Shown piece after piece: positions 1 through 6,272 of a stretch of 10,500 bases of DNA. Below the pieces are notes generated by a model. It had not been told where the DNA came from, searched no databases, and was given only the letters and a program-made list of their open reading frames with translations. Origin of the DNA: an uncultured Synechococcus sp. (lineage in GTDB: Bacteria; Cyanobacteriota; Cyanobacteriia; PCC-6307; Cyanobiaceae); NCBI GenBank assembly GCA_913040905.1, contig CAJWIC010000033.1, positions 1 through 10,500 on the forward strand. The letters are read 5' to 3'. Within the stretch, counting starts at the first letter, position 1. Every line of letters starts with the position of its first letter. A program made the translations under genes and the position numbers.

Positions 1-41
1 GCAGCGACCGCGCTGATTTCGAACTGGCCCTCGCCGCCTGA
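1..41 (+). CDS. chlI: Magnesium-chelatase subunit ChlI, 3' end only
   Basis: Only the last dozen codons are present, reading SDRADFELALAA and then a TGA stop at 39-41. This tail fits the C-terminus of ChlI, the AAA+ ATPase subunit of the enzyme that inserts Mg2+ into protoporphyrin IX in chlorophyll synthesis. The chlI-ruvC neighbourhood is one I associate with marine picocyanobacteria. The identification rests on 12 residues plus context, so it is suggestive. No catalytic motif lies inside the window. The next gene, ruvC, starts 18 bases after the stop on the same strand, so the two may be cotranscribed. Confidence 0.6.
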   Translation, partial: SDRADFELALAA

Positions 42-59
42 TCACCCCACAATCAGCCC

Positions 60-524
60 ATGCGGATCCTCGGTATCGACCCGGGCCTGGCCCGGGTGGG
101 CTACGGGGTGATTGACACCAGCGGCGGGCAACAGCGCATGCTCGATTGCGGCATCATCCGCACCGACCCCGGTCGCAGCGATGGCGACCGCATGGTGGAG
201 ATTGCTGCAGACCTGCGGCAACTGATCCGTGCCTGGAGCCCTGAACTGGCGGCTGTGGAGAAGTTTTTCTTCTACCGATCCAGCAACACCATCAACGTGG
301 TGCAGGCCAGGGGAGTGGTGATGATGACCCTGGCCCGGTTCAAGGTGCCGGTGGTGGAGTTCCCTCCGATGCAGATCAAGCTGGCGCTGGCCGGTTTCGG
401 CCATGCCGAGAAAGACGAAGTGCTGGAGGCGGTGATGCGGGAGCTGAATCTGACAGAACCTCCACGGCCTGACGATGCCGCCGACGCCCTGGCGGCGGCT
501 CTCACGGGCTGGTTCCAGCGGTGA
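60..524 (+). CDS. ruvC: Crossover junction endodeoxyribonuclease RuvC
   Basis: RuvC is the homodimeric, Mg2+-dependent endonuclease that cuts Holliday junctions, together with the RuvAB branch-migration complex, in recombinational repair. The 154-residue product has the usual family length and RNase H-like fold signature. It opens with [15 protein letters not shown], which places the first catalytic aspartate at D7. AAVEKFFF carries the glutamate at E67, and [11 protein letters not shown] near the C-terminus carries the last acidic pair, D139 and D142. This is the same D-E-D-D quartet as E. coli RuvC (D7, E66, D138, D141), so the enzyme looks intact. The ATG start puts D7 at the canonical position. 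The stop overlaps the GTG start of the next gene by four bases, which suggests translational coupling. Confidence 0.96.
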   Translation: MRILGIDPGLARVGYGVIDTSGGQQRMLDCGIIRTDPGRSDGDRMVEIAADLRQLIRAWSPELAAVEKFFFYRSSNTINVVQARGVVMMTLARFKVPVVEFPPMQIKLALAGFGHAEKDEVLEAVMRELNLTEPPRPDDAADALAAALTGWFQR

Positions 525-1069
525 CAAGCAAACAGGACTTACGTCGTCTCTTTCGGCAGCGACGCCAGGAGCAACTTTCACTCGGTTCAGTGATCTGCCG
601 GCAGGTGCAGACCCTGGTTCAGGCATCGCCGGTCCGGACTGGCCATCTGGGGTTGTATTGGCCGTTGAACGGTGAAGTGGATCTGCGCACCATCCGCCTT
701 GCCATTTCAAACGAGGTGGCACTGCCCTTTGCAGACGGCTGCGGTGGACTGCATTACCGGCACTGGACAGACACTCCCCTGCAAGCAGACGGATGCGGCA
801 TCCCCGCTCCCAACGACGGACAGCCCCTGCATGCCGACCAGCTCAGCCTCCTGCTCGTCCCGGCGCTGGCCATCGATCGAACCGGCATCCGCCTGGGCTA
901 CGGCGGCGGTTACTACGACCGGCTGCGGGCTGATCCCACCTGGGCATCCGTGCCGGCCTGGGTGGTGCTTCCCTCCGCCTGCATCAGTTCGGAGCCCTTG
1001 CCTCGTGATGCCTGGGATGTGCCGTTCACCGGCTGGATCACCGAACATGGGCCTGGTCAGCCCAGGTGA
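521..1069 (+). CDS. 5-formyltetrahydrofolate cyclo-ligase
   Basis: This cytoplasmic enzyme, also called methenyl-THF synthetase, uses ATP to convert 5-formyl-THF into 5,10-methenyl-THF and returns the stored folate to the one-carbon pool. The 182-residue protein has the family layout: a basic N-terminal helix ([15 protein letters not shown], which matches the usual K..LR...R.RR start), a substrate-binding core, and the diagnostic LVPALAIDR...[10 protein letters not shown] block at about residues 112-135. The last part forms the phosphate/nucleotide loop. The start is GTG at 521, inside the ruvC stop (GTGA overlap). It is the only start that keeps the N-terminal basic helix. The ligase and ruvC have no known functional link, so the overlap probably reflects genome compaction. 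Confidence 0.93.
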   Translation: MTSKQDLRRLFRQRRQEQLSLGSVICRQVQTLVQASPVRTGHLGLYWPLNGEVDLRTIRLAISNEVALPFADGCGGLHYRHWTDTPLQADGCGIPAPNDGQPLHADQLSLLLVPALAIDRTGIRLGYGGGYYDRLRADPTWASVPAWVVLPSACISSEPLPRDAWDVPFTGWITEHGPGQPR

Positions 1070-1105
1070 TGGAACGCATCATGGGCACGCCCATCAACCC
1101 ATCCC

Positions 1106-1513
1106 ATGCGGCGTCTGCTGGCCTTCATGCTGCTGATGGGCGCCACGGCGTCTCTGCCGGCTGGCGCCCATCAGATCGAGAGTGCTCTGAGCTACCTCGA
1201 TGGCAACCTTGAGCTGAGCAGCAGCTTTTCCAACGGCGAACCCACCGAAGGTGCCGTGGTGCGACTGCTGAACCCTGATGGAACGCCGCAACGGGAACTG
1301 GGGAGCACCGATGCCGATGGCCGCTTGCGCATTGACCTCAGCGATGTGGCTGATGGGGTCTTGGACCTGCAGGTGGATGGAGGCCCCGGCCACAGGGATT
1401 ACCTGGAGCTGCCGGTGAGCAGTGGTCAGGTTGATCTTGATCAAGTGGTGTCACTTCCTTTCACGCTGGTGCTGGTGGGCCTGCTGGTTAACGTGCGACG
1501 TCGATCCGACTGA
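1106..1513 (+). CDS. Small secreted protein with C-terminal hydrophobic anchor, function unknown
   Basis: I do not recognise a named family. The 135-residue product starts with a clear Sec signal peptide: MRR, a hydrophobic stretch, then a likely cleavage site after PAGA at about residue 21. The middle, roughly 40-110, reads as a beta-sandwich of the carboxypeptidase-regulatory/transthyretin-like type, with the phrases GAVVRLLNPDGTPQRELG and DADGRLRIDL. The C-terminus holds a short hydrophobic run (SLPFTLVLVGLLVNV, about 117-131) followed by RRRSD, which suggests a tail anchor with a positive cytoplasmic end. Small periplasmic domains of this kind accompany some nickel/cobalt ECF transporters (NikL/CbiL-like), but no such transporter lies here, so that link is speculative. 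The gene sits 36 bases after the folate ligase and ends 7 bases before sufE, so it is probably in one transcript with them. Confidence 0.82.
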   Translation: MRRLLAFMLLMGATASLPAGAHQIESALSYLDGNLELSSSFSNGEPTEGAVVRLLNPDGTPQRELGSTDADGRLRIDLSDVADGVLDLQVDGGPGHRDYLELPVSSGQVDLDQVVSLPFTLVLVGLLVNVRRRSD

Positions 1514-1520
1514 CACATCG

Positions 1521-1946
1521 ATGGCCCTCAGCAGCGGCAGTGACGCTCTCGACCGGATGGTGGAGAAGCTGGCTGGCACGCCGGATCCGAAGCGGAGGTA
1601 TGAATACGTGCTCTGGCTGGCCAAGAAGCTCAAGCCTCTTCCCGTCGACCAGCAGACGGAGGCGATCAAGGTGCAGGGCTGTGTGTCACAGGTGTTCGTG
1701 CAGGGGGTTCTTGACCAGGGGGTGATGCATTGGCAGGGGGACTCCGATGCGCTGATCACCAAAGGGTTACTAGCCCTGTTGATCCAGGGATTGGATGGCC
1801 TGACGCCTGAACAGGTTCAGGCTGTCGATCCCTCGTTCATCGCTGCCACCGGACTTCAGGCCAGCCTCACCCCCTCCAGGGCGAATGGATTTCTCAACAT
1901 CCTGCGCACCATGCAGGCTCAGGCCAAGCACCTCGCAAACGATTAA
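1521..1946 (+). CDS. sufE: Cysteine desulfuration protein SufE
   Basis: SufE accepts persulfide sulfur from the cysteine desulfurase SufS, stimulates it, and passes the sulfur to the SufBCD scaffold for Fe-S cluster assembly in the cytoplasm. The 141-residue protein has normal length. It shows an N-terminal helical part with RRYEYVLWLAKKL, then the active-site segment VQGCVSQVF with the acceptor cysteine at C54 (C51 in E. coli SufE), and a C-terminal helical region with GLTPEQVQAVDPSF and an LTPSRANGF segment. ATG 1521 is chosen because the frame upstream of it only reads through the preceding gene out of phase. No sufBCDS genes are nearby, which fits the usual cyanobacterial arrangement of a standalone sufE. 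The gap of 7 bases to the preceding gene suggests cotranscription. Confidence 0.94.
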   Translation: MALSSGSDALDRMVEKLAGTPDPKRRYEYVLWLAKKLKPLPVDQQTEAIKVQGCVSQVFVQGVLDQGVMHWQGDSDALITKGLLALLIQGLDGLTPEQVQAVDPSFIAATGLQASLTPSRANGFLNILRTMQAQAKHLAND

Positions 1947-1999
1947 GGCTCCCGCCAATTCATAGAGTCGTTCGATACCTCCAACAGGGATCACGGGGA

Positions 2000-3307
2000 A
2001 TGGGCGCAAGGATCGGCGTAGGCCTGCTGGGGCTGGGCACCGTTGGCGGTGGGGTGGCCGAAATTCTGCTGAATCCAGAAGATCGTCATCCCTTGGTGGC
2101 CGAACTGGACCTGATCCGGGTGGCCGTCCGGGACCTGAATCGCCCCCGTTCGGTTGAACTCCCTGATGCCGTGCTCACCGCCGATCCAAACGAGGTGGTC
2201 AACAACCCCGATGTGGACGTCGTGGTGGAGGTCATCGGAGGCATTGAACCGGCCCGCAGCCTGATCCTTCAGGCCATTGCCAACGGCAAGTCCGTGGTGA
2301 CCGCTAACAAAGCGGTGATTGCACGCCATGGCCCTGAAATTGCCAGTGCTGCCAAAGCGGCAGGGGTCTACGTGCTGATCGAAGCCGCTGTCGGCGGCGG
2401 CATTCCGATCATCGAACCGCTCAAGCAATCCCTTGGCGGCAACAGAATCAATCGGGTGAGCGGCATCATCAACGGCACCACCAACTACATCCTCACCCGG
2501 ATGGCGGATGAAGGTGCGGCCTACGCCGACGTGCTGGCTGAGGCTCAGCGGCTCGGCTACGCGGAAGCCGATCCCGCCGCTGATGTGGATGGACTGGATG
2601 CAGCAGACAAAATTGCCATCCTTTCCGCTCTCGCCTTTGGCGGGACCGTGGATCGGGACGCCCTACCCACCACCGGCATCAGTGCGCTGCAAGGCCGTGA
2701 TGTGGAGTACGCCCGACAACTCGGCTACGGCGTCAAGCTGCTGGCCGTTGCCGAGCGTCTTGCGAGCAGTGGCGATCCCTTGCCCCTCTCCCTGCGGGTG
2801 CAGCCGACTCTCGTACCAAGCGACCACCCACTGGCTGGGGTCAACGGTGTCAACAACGCCATCCTTGTGGAAGGCGACCCCATCGGACGGGTGATGTTCT
2901 ACGGCCCAGGAGCGGGGGCCGGACCCACGGCTTCGGCTGTCGTCGCCGACATCCTTAACATCGCCGGCATCCGCCAGGCCAGTGATGATCGAGGCCGCAT
3001 CGATCCACTGCTGGCTGCTGGCAGCTGGAGACCCTGCGTTCTTGCCGACAGTGGCGACATTCGTCAGCGCCATTACGTCCGTTTCAACACGGAAGATGCC
3101 CCTGGTGTGATCGGCAAAGTTGGCGGCTGCTTTGGGGATGCGGGTGTTTCGATTCAGTCAATCGTTCAATTCAATGCCAGTGAGGCCGGTGCAGAGATCG
3201 TTGTGATCACCCATGAAGTCAGTCAGCGCAAGGTGATCGCAGCCCTCGATGCCATCACGGCCCTTGATGAAGTGTCGGGACTGGCGGCACACCTGGGCTG
3301 CCTTTGA
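2000..3307 (+). CDS. hom: Homoserine dehydrogenase (monofunctional, ACT domain)
   Basis: This enzyme reduces aspartate semialdehyde to homoserine with NAD(P)H, the branch-point step toward threonine and methionine. The 435 residues match the monofunctional bacterial type without a fused aspartokinase. The nucleotide-binding Rossmann fold starts at once with GLGTVG (G11-x-G13-x-x-G16). TANKAVIA supplies a catalytic lysine at K104. The substrate domain carries NGTTNYIL (158-165) and the signature YAEADPAADVDGLDAADK (187-204), with E189, D200 and K204 matching the active-site residues of the yeast enzyme. A C-terminal ACT domain (about 356-432, starting RHYVRFNTEDAPGVIGKVG) is where threonine feedback usually acts. 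The ATG is preceded by AGGGA nine bases upstream. The 53-base gap after sufE leaves room for its own promoter, but I see no clear one. Confidence 0.96.
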   Translation: MGARIGVGLLGLGTVGGGVAEILLNPEDRHPLVAELDLIRVAVRDLNRPRSVELPDAVLTADPNEVVNNPDVDVVVEVIGGIEPARSLILQAIANGKSVVTANKAVIARHGPEIASAAKAAGVYVLIEAAVGGGIPIIEPLKQSLGGNRINRVSGIINGTTNYILTRMADEGAAYADVLAEAQRLGYAEADPAADVDGLDAADKIAILSALAFGGTVDRDALPTTGISALQGRDVEYARQLGYGVKLLAVAERLASSGDPLPLSLRVQPTLVPSDHPLAGVNGVNNAILVEGDPIGRVMFYGPGAGAGPTASAVVADILNIAGIRQASDDRGRIDPLLAAGSWRPCVLADSGDIRQRHYVRFNTEDAPGVIGKVGGCFGDAGVSIQSIVQFNASEAGAEIVVITHEVSQRKVIAALDAITALDEVSGLAAHLGCL

Positions 3308-3379
3308 GAACAGGTCACTCCCATCGAGGTCCATTCAGTGTCAAGATCTTTTAAGGGAAGGGTCAGCTTCAGCTGATCC

Positions 3380-3634
3380 ATGCATGAACTGTTCATGTCG
3401 AACGCCACTGCCGACGCTGCTGTCCAAGGGTGCAGGCTCCTCGAGCCATCAGACGCCATGGACATTCAGCAGGGGGATCAGGTCAACCTGCACAGCGATG
3501 CCGGGACGTTCCAGGTGATTGGTGTTGACACTGACCATGACCGCTGCTGGGTCCGGCGCTGGCCGATGGAGCCGAAACTTGGATCTCCGGTGTTTGAGGT
3601 GTCCCTGCAGCAGATCTCAGCTGTTGGGCTTTAA
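3380..3634 (+). CDS. Small conserved-looking protein of unknown function
   Basis: I do not recognise a named family. From the first ATG the product is 84 residues. In-frame ATGs at 3398 and 3458 would give 78 and 58 residues. The part after 3458 (DIQQGDQVNLHSDAGTF and onward) looks like a compact SH3-like beta barrel: alternating hydrophobic strands, GDQV and VIGVD turns, and a WVRRW segment ending in EVSLQQISAV. The 26 residues before it look less structured, so 3458 may be the true start. No strong Shine-Dalgarno site precedes any of the three. There is no signal peptide or membrane helix, so it is probably cytoplasmic. It lies 72 bases after hom and 26 bases before the transporter gene on the same strand. 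Confidence 0.6.
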   Translation: MHELFMSNATADAAVQGCRLLEPSDAMDIQQGDQVNLHSDAGTFQVIGVDTDHDRCWVRRWPMEPKLGSPVFEVSLQQISAVGL

Positions 3635-3639
3635 ATAAT
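3634..3639 (+). promoter_or_regulatory. Possible -10 element before the ABC transporter genes
   Basis: AATAAT matches TATAAT at five of six positions and lies in a small AT-rich island (TTTAAATAATC) right at the end of the preceding gene, in an otherwise GC-rich region. It would place a transcript start roughly 15 bases before the TTG at 3661. No convincing -35 hexamer lies 16-18 bases upstream, so this is only a weak candidate. Confidence 0.25.
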
Positions 3640-3660
3640 CGAGGTCGGCTTCCGAATGTC

Positions 3661-5253
3661 TTGACGCCTGCTGACGGACAGCGGACCCGATGTTTGATGG
3701 CTCCCATCGGCGCTTTGCTGCTGAGCCTGGCCCAACTGGGCTGCCAGCCCATCCCAGCTGAAAAGGGGCGGATCACGGTCGCCTCCGCCGGAAAGATCAG
3801 CTCCCTGGACCCCGCCCAGGCCAGCACCGTGAACACCATCCAGCTACTCAGTGCTCTTGGGGATCCGCTCTACAGCCTTGATCAGCGTGGAGAACTGATC
3901 CCAAGGCTGGCCGCCGCCCCCCCCATCGTCAGCTCCGACGGCTTGACCGTGACCATCCCCCTGCGCGGGGATGTGCTGTTCCACGACGGAACGCGGTTTG
4001 ATGCAGACGCCATGGCCTTCAGCCTGCGCCGCTTTCTGGAGATCGGCAGCCTCAGCTACGTGGTGGGAGGACGGATCAGCTCCGTCGAGGTTGCCGCAGT
4101 CGATCGACTCGTGCTGCGGCTGAGCCGTCCCTCCACCTCCCTGGACGGGCTGCTGACCTCGGTGAACCTCACGCCTGTGTCCCCCACGGCCTACAGCCAG
4201 CATCGCGATGGTTTTCTCCATCACCGTTTCGTTGGTACCGGGCCCTATCGGCTGAGCGACTTCAATGAACACCAGCAGCGGCTCGAACCATTCGAGGAGT
4301 ACTGGGCTGAACCTCCTGCCAACAAGGGGCTGGATCTGATCACCCTGAGCAACTCCACCGCGCTCTACGGCGCCTTGCGCAGCGGCGAAGTCGACGTGCT
4401 CCTCTCACCCTCCATCGATGAAGACCAGCGCCATGCTCTGCATACGCAGGCTCAACGGGGGCAGCTGCGAGAAGCCATTGGTCCGGCGACGGAGATCGGG
4501 TACATCACCCTGCTCAGCAACGTGGAGCCGCTGAAGGACACACGCCTGAGACAGGCCCTGGCCTTGAGCCTCAACCGTGAGGAGATCAGCGAGCGGGTCA
4601 GCTACGGCCTGCGTCGACCGCTGCGATCGCTGATCCCCCCCAGCCTCCCGGGAGCCCATGGCAGCAGCTGGCCTGCCCACGACCCTGAATCAGCCCGTGC
4701 ACTCCTGGATGAAGCGGGATTCTGTGGAGGCCAACCGCTGCGGATTCCACTCACCTTCCGCTCCAATGTCCCTGCCGACAAGCTGCTGGCCCTCACCTGG
4801 CAGGCGCAGGTCAAGCGGGATCTGCAGGACTGCCTCGTTCTTGAGCTTGATGGTGTGGAGTCGACCACGATCTATCGCCAGCTCGGCGAGGGGGCCTTCA
4901 AAGCTGTGATGCTCGACTGGAGAGGCAGCTACCCCGATCCAGAGGCCTACCTCACGCCCCTCTTGAGTTGCTCGTCCCCGCAGGGTGACATCTGCCTTGA
5001 GGGCGAAGCCGCCATCAGCGGCAGTTTCTGGTCCAGCGAAGGCCTTCAAGAATCGCTAAATCGCACTGATCGCCTGCGGGGGGCCGAACGGGACCGGGAG
5101 TTGCAGCGCCTCGAGGCGATGACAGCCGCAGGCGCTGCCTACATTCCTGTATGGCTGGAAGCACCCCGGGCCTGGAGCCAACCCAGCCTTGAACAGCCAC
5201 GCTTCGATGGCAGTGGACATCTGATCCTGTCGCAGCTGAGGAGATTGCCCTGA
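3661..5253 (+). CDS. ABC transporter peptide/nickel-type substrate-binding lipoprotein
   Basis: This is a periplasmic solute-binding protein of family 5 (SBP_bac_5; DppA/OppA/NikA type), which captures peptides, nickel chelates or similar ligands for an ABC importer. From the TTG at 3661 it has 530 residues, typical for the family. Residues 1-28 form a lipoprotein-like signal: arginines at 8 and 10, a hydrophobic core, and C28 in AQLGC. The Q at -3 makes the lipobox imperfect. Family hallmarks follow: SLDPA near 48-52, the signature around 106-123 (LFHDGTRFDADAMAFSLRR), GTGPYRL at 192-198, and a late LDWRGSYPDPEAYLTPLLSC stretch. An ATG at 3697 is the alternative start but would remove both n-region arginines. 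The stop overlaps the permease ATG (TGATG), so the two are translationally coupled. Ligand specificity cannot be read from the sequence. Confidence 0.88.
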   Translation: MTPADGQRTRCLMAPIGALLLSLAQLGCQPIPAEKGRITVASAGKISSLDPAQASTVNTIQLLSALGDPLYSLDQRGELIPRLAAAPPIVSSDGLTVTIPLRGDVLFHDGTRFDADAMAFSLRRFLEIGSLSYVVGGRISSVEVAAVDRLVLRLSRPSTSLDGLLTSVNLTPVSPTAYSQHRDGFLHHRFVGTGPYRLSDFNEHQQRLEPFEEYWAEPPANKGLDLITLSNSTALYGALRSGEVDVLLSPSIDEDQRHALHTQAQRGQLREAIGPATEIGYITLLSNVEPLKDTRLRQALALSLNREEISERVSYGLRRPLRSLIPPSLPGAHGSSWPAHDPESARALLDEAGFCGGQPLRIPLTFRSNVPADKLLALTWQAQVKRDLQDCLVLELDGVESTTIYRQLGEGAFKAVMLDWRGSYPDPEAYLTPLLSCSSPQGDICLEGEAAISGSFWSSEGLQESLNRTDRLRGAERDRELQRLEAMTAAGAAYIPVWLEAPRAWSQPSLEQPRFDGSGHLILSQLRRLP

Positions 5254-6272
5254 TGGCCCGCGCCGGATCTCTGCTGCGTTACAGCGCCACCCGGCTTGGG
5301 CTGGCACCGGTGATGCTCTGGCTGATCGCGACGCTGGTCTTCCTTCTGCTGAGAGTTGCCCCTGGTGACCCGGTGGATGCCGTGCTCGGGAGTCGTGCTC
5401 CAGCGGCCGCGAAGGCAGCGATGCGCGCCCGCCTCGGCCTCGACCAATCGCTGCTGGATCAGTACCTCAACTACCTGCATGGCCTTGTTCAAGGCGACCT
5501 TGGACAGGGGCTGATCAACCAGGAGCCGGTCAGCAGCATCATCAGCCGGACCCTCCCGGCCAGCCTTGAGCTGAGTGTCGTCGCCCTCATTGTTGCGGCC
5601 GTCATCGGGCTCAGCATCGGCTTCAGCGGCATCGCACGCCCGGAGGGCAAGCTTGATCTCGCCGGACGCCTCTATGGCCTTGGCACCTATGCCCTGCCGC
5701 CGTTCTGGGTGGCCATGCTGGTGCAGCTTCTGTTTGCCGTCAGCCTGGGGTGGCTCCCGGTTGGCGGTCGCTTTCCCCCCAGCCTGATGCCGCCTCAAGG
5801 CAGTGGGTTTTATCTGTTTGACAGCCTGTTGGCCCTGGACTGGATCTCCCTGAGAGGCACCATCAGGCACCTCGTGCTCCCTGCCGGAACCCTGGCCCTG
5901 CTGCTGAGTGGCACGTTCACAACCGCCCTGCGGCTCAATCTCCGGCGAACCCTGCGTGGCGACTTTGTTGAAGCAGCCCGCAGCCGAGGGCTGAGTGAAA
6001 CGCAAGTGATCCTTCACCACGGCCTTCCCAATGCATTGCTGCCGGTGCTCACGATCGCCGGTATCACCGTGGCTTCTCTGATTGGCGGAGCCCTGCTGAT
6101 CGAAGTGACCTTTTCCTGGCCAGGCATCGCCCTTCGCCTGCAGGAAGCCATCAACCAGCGCGATTACCCCGTCGTTCAGGGGATCGTGGTGGTGATCGCG
6201 GCCCTGGTGGTGCTGGTGAGCGTGGCCGTTGATCTGCTGGTGGCTGCCCTGGATCCCAGGATTCGCTACTGA
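5253..6272 (+). CDS. ABC transporter permease, DppB/OppB family
   Basis: This is an inner-membrane permease subunit of a dipeptide/oligopeptide/nickel-type importer. The 339-residue protein has the family layout: a first helix at about 16-35 followed by the conserved LLRVAPGDP motif, a long periplasmic loop containing LGLDQSLLDQYLNYLHG and the GDLGQ motif (81-85), then helices at about 104-126, 142-166, 208-226, 262-285 and 308-332. The cytoplasmic EAA loop, which couples to the ATPase, is intact: FVEAARSRGLSE at 238-249, then HHGLPNALLPVLT. The terminal DPRIRY is typical. It starts inside the stop of the binding-protein gene. A partner DppC-like permease and DppD/F ATPases are needed for function and are not in this window. 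The 3' end overlaps the opposing hydrolase gene by 7 bases. Confidence 0.93.
   Translation: MARAGSLLRYSATRLGLAPVMLWLIATLVFLLLRVAPGDPVDAVLGSRAPAAAKAAMRARLGLDQSLLDQYLNYLHGLVQGDLGQGLINQEPVSSIISRTLPASLELSVVALIVAAVIGLSIGFSGIARPEGKLDLAGRLYGLGTYALPPFWVAMLVQLLFAVSLGWLPVGGRFPPSLMPPQGSGFYLFDSLLALDWISLRGTIRHLVLPAGTLALLLSGTFTTALRLNLRRTLRGDFVEAARSRGLSETQVILHHGLPNALLPVLTIAGITVASLIGGALLIEVTFSWPGIALRLQEAINQRDYPVVQGIVVVIAALVVLVSVAVDLLVAALDPRIRY

Noticed and set aside
42..722. Minus-strand open frame of 226 codons opposite ruvC and the folate ligase
   Set aside because: The product is rich in H, Q, R and P with no domain pattern, and both plus-strand genes over the same bases have complete family motifs.
1947..1999. 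Possible promoter or regulatory leader before hom
   Set aside because: The 53 bases contain a usable ribosome-binding site but no convincing -35/-10 pair, hairpin or riboswitch-like structure.
4623..4630. GCGATCGC, the cyanobacterial HIP1 palindrome
   Set aside because: I noticed only this one copy, inside a coding sequence, so it shows no HIP1 enrichment; marine Synechococcus genomes are known to lack it as an abundant repeat.
5139..6020. Minus-strand open frame of 293 codons opposite the permease
   Set aside because: The predicted protein is a low-complexity Q/G/A/E-rich shadow; the plus-strand permease has all expected helices and the EAA loop.
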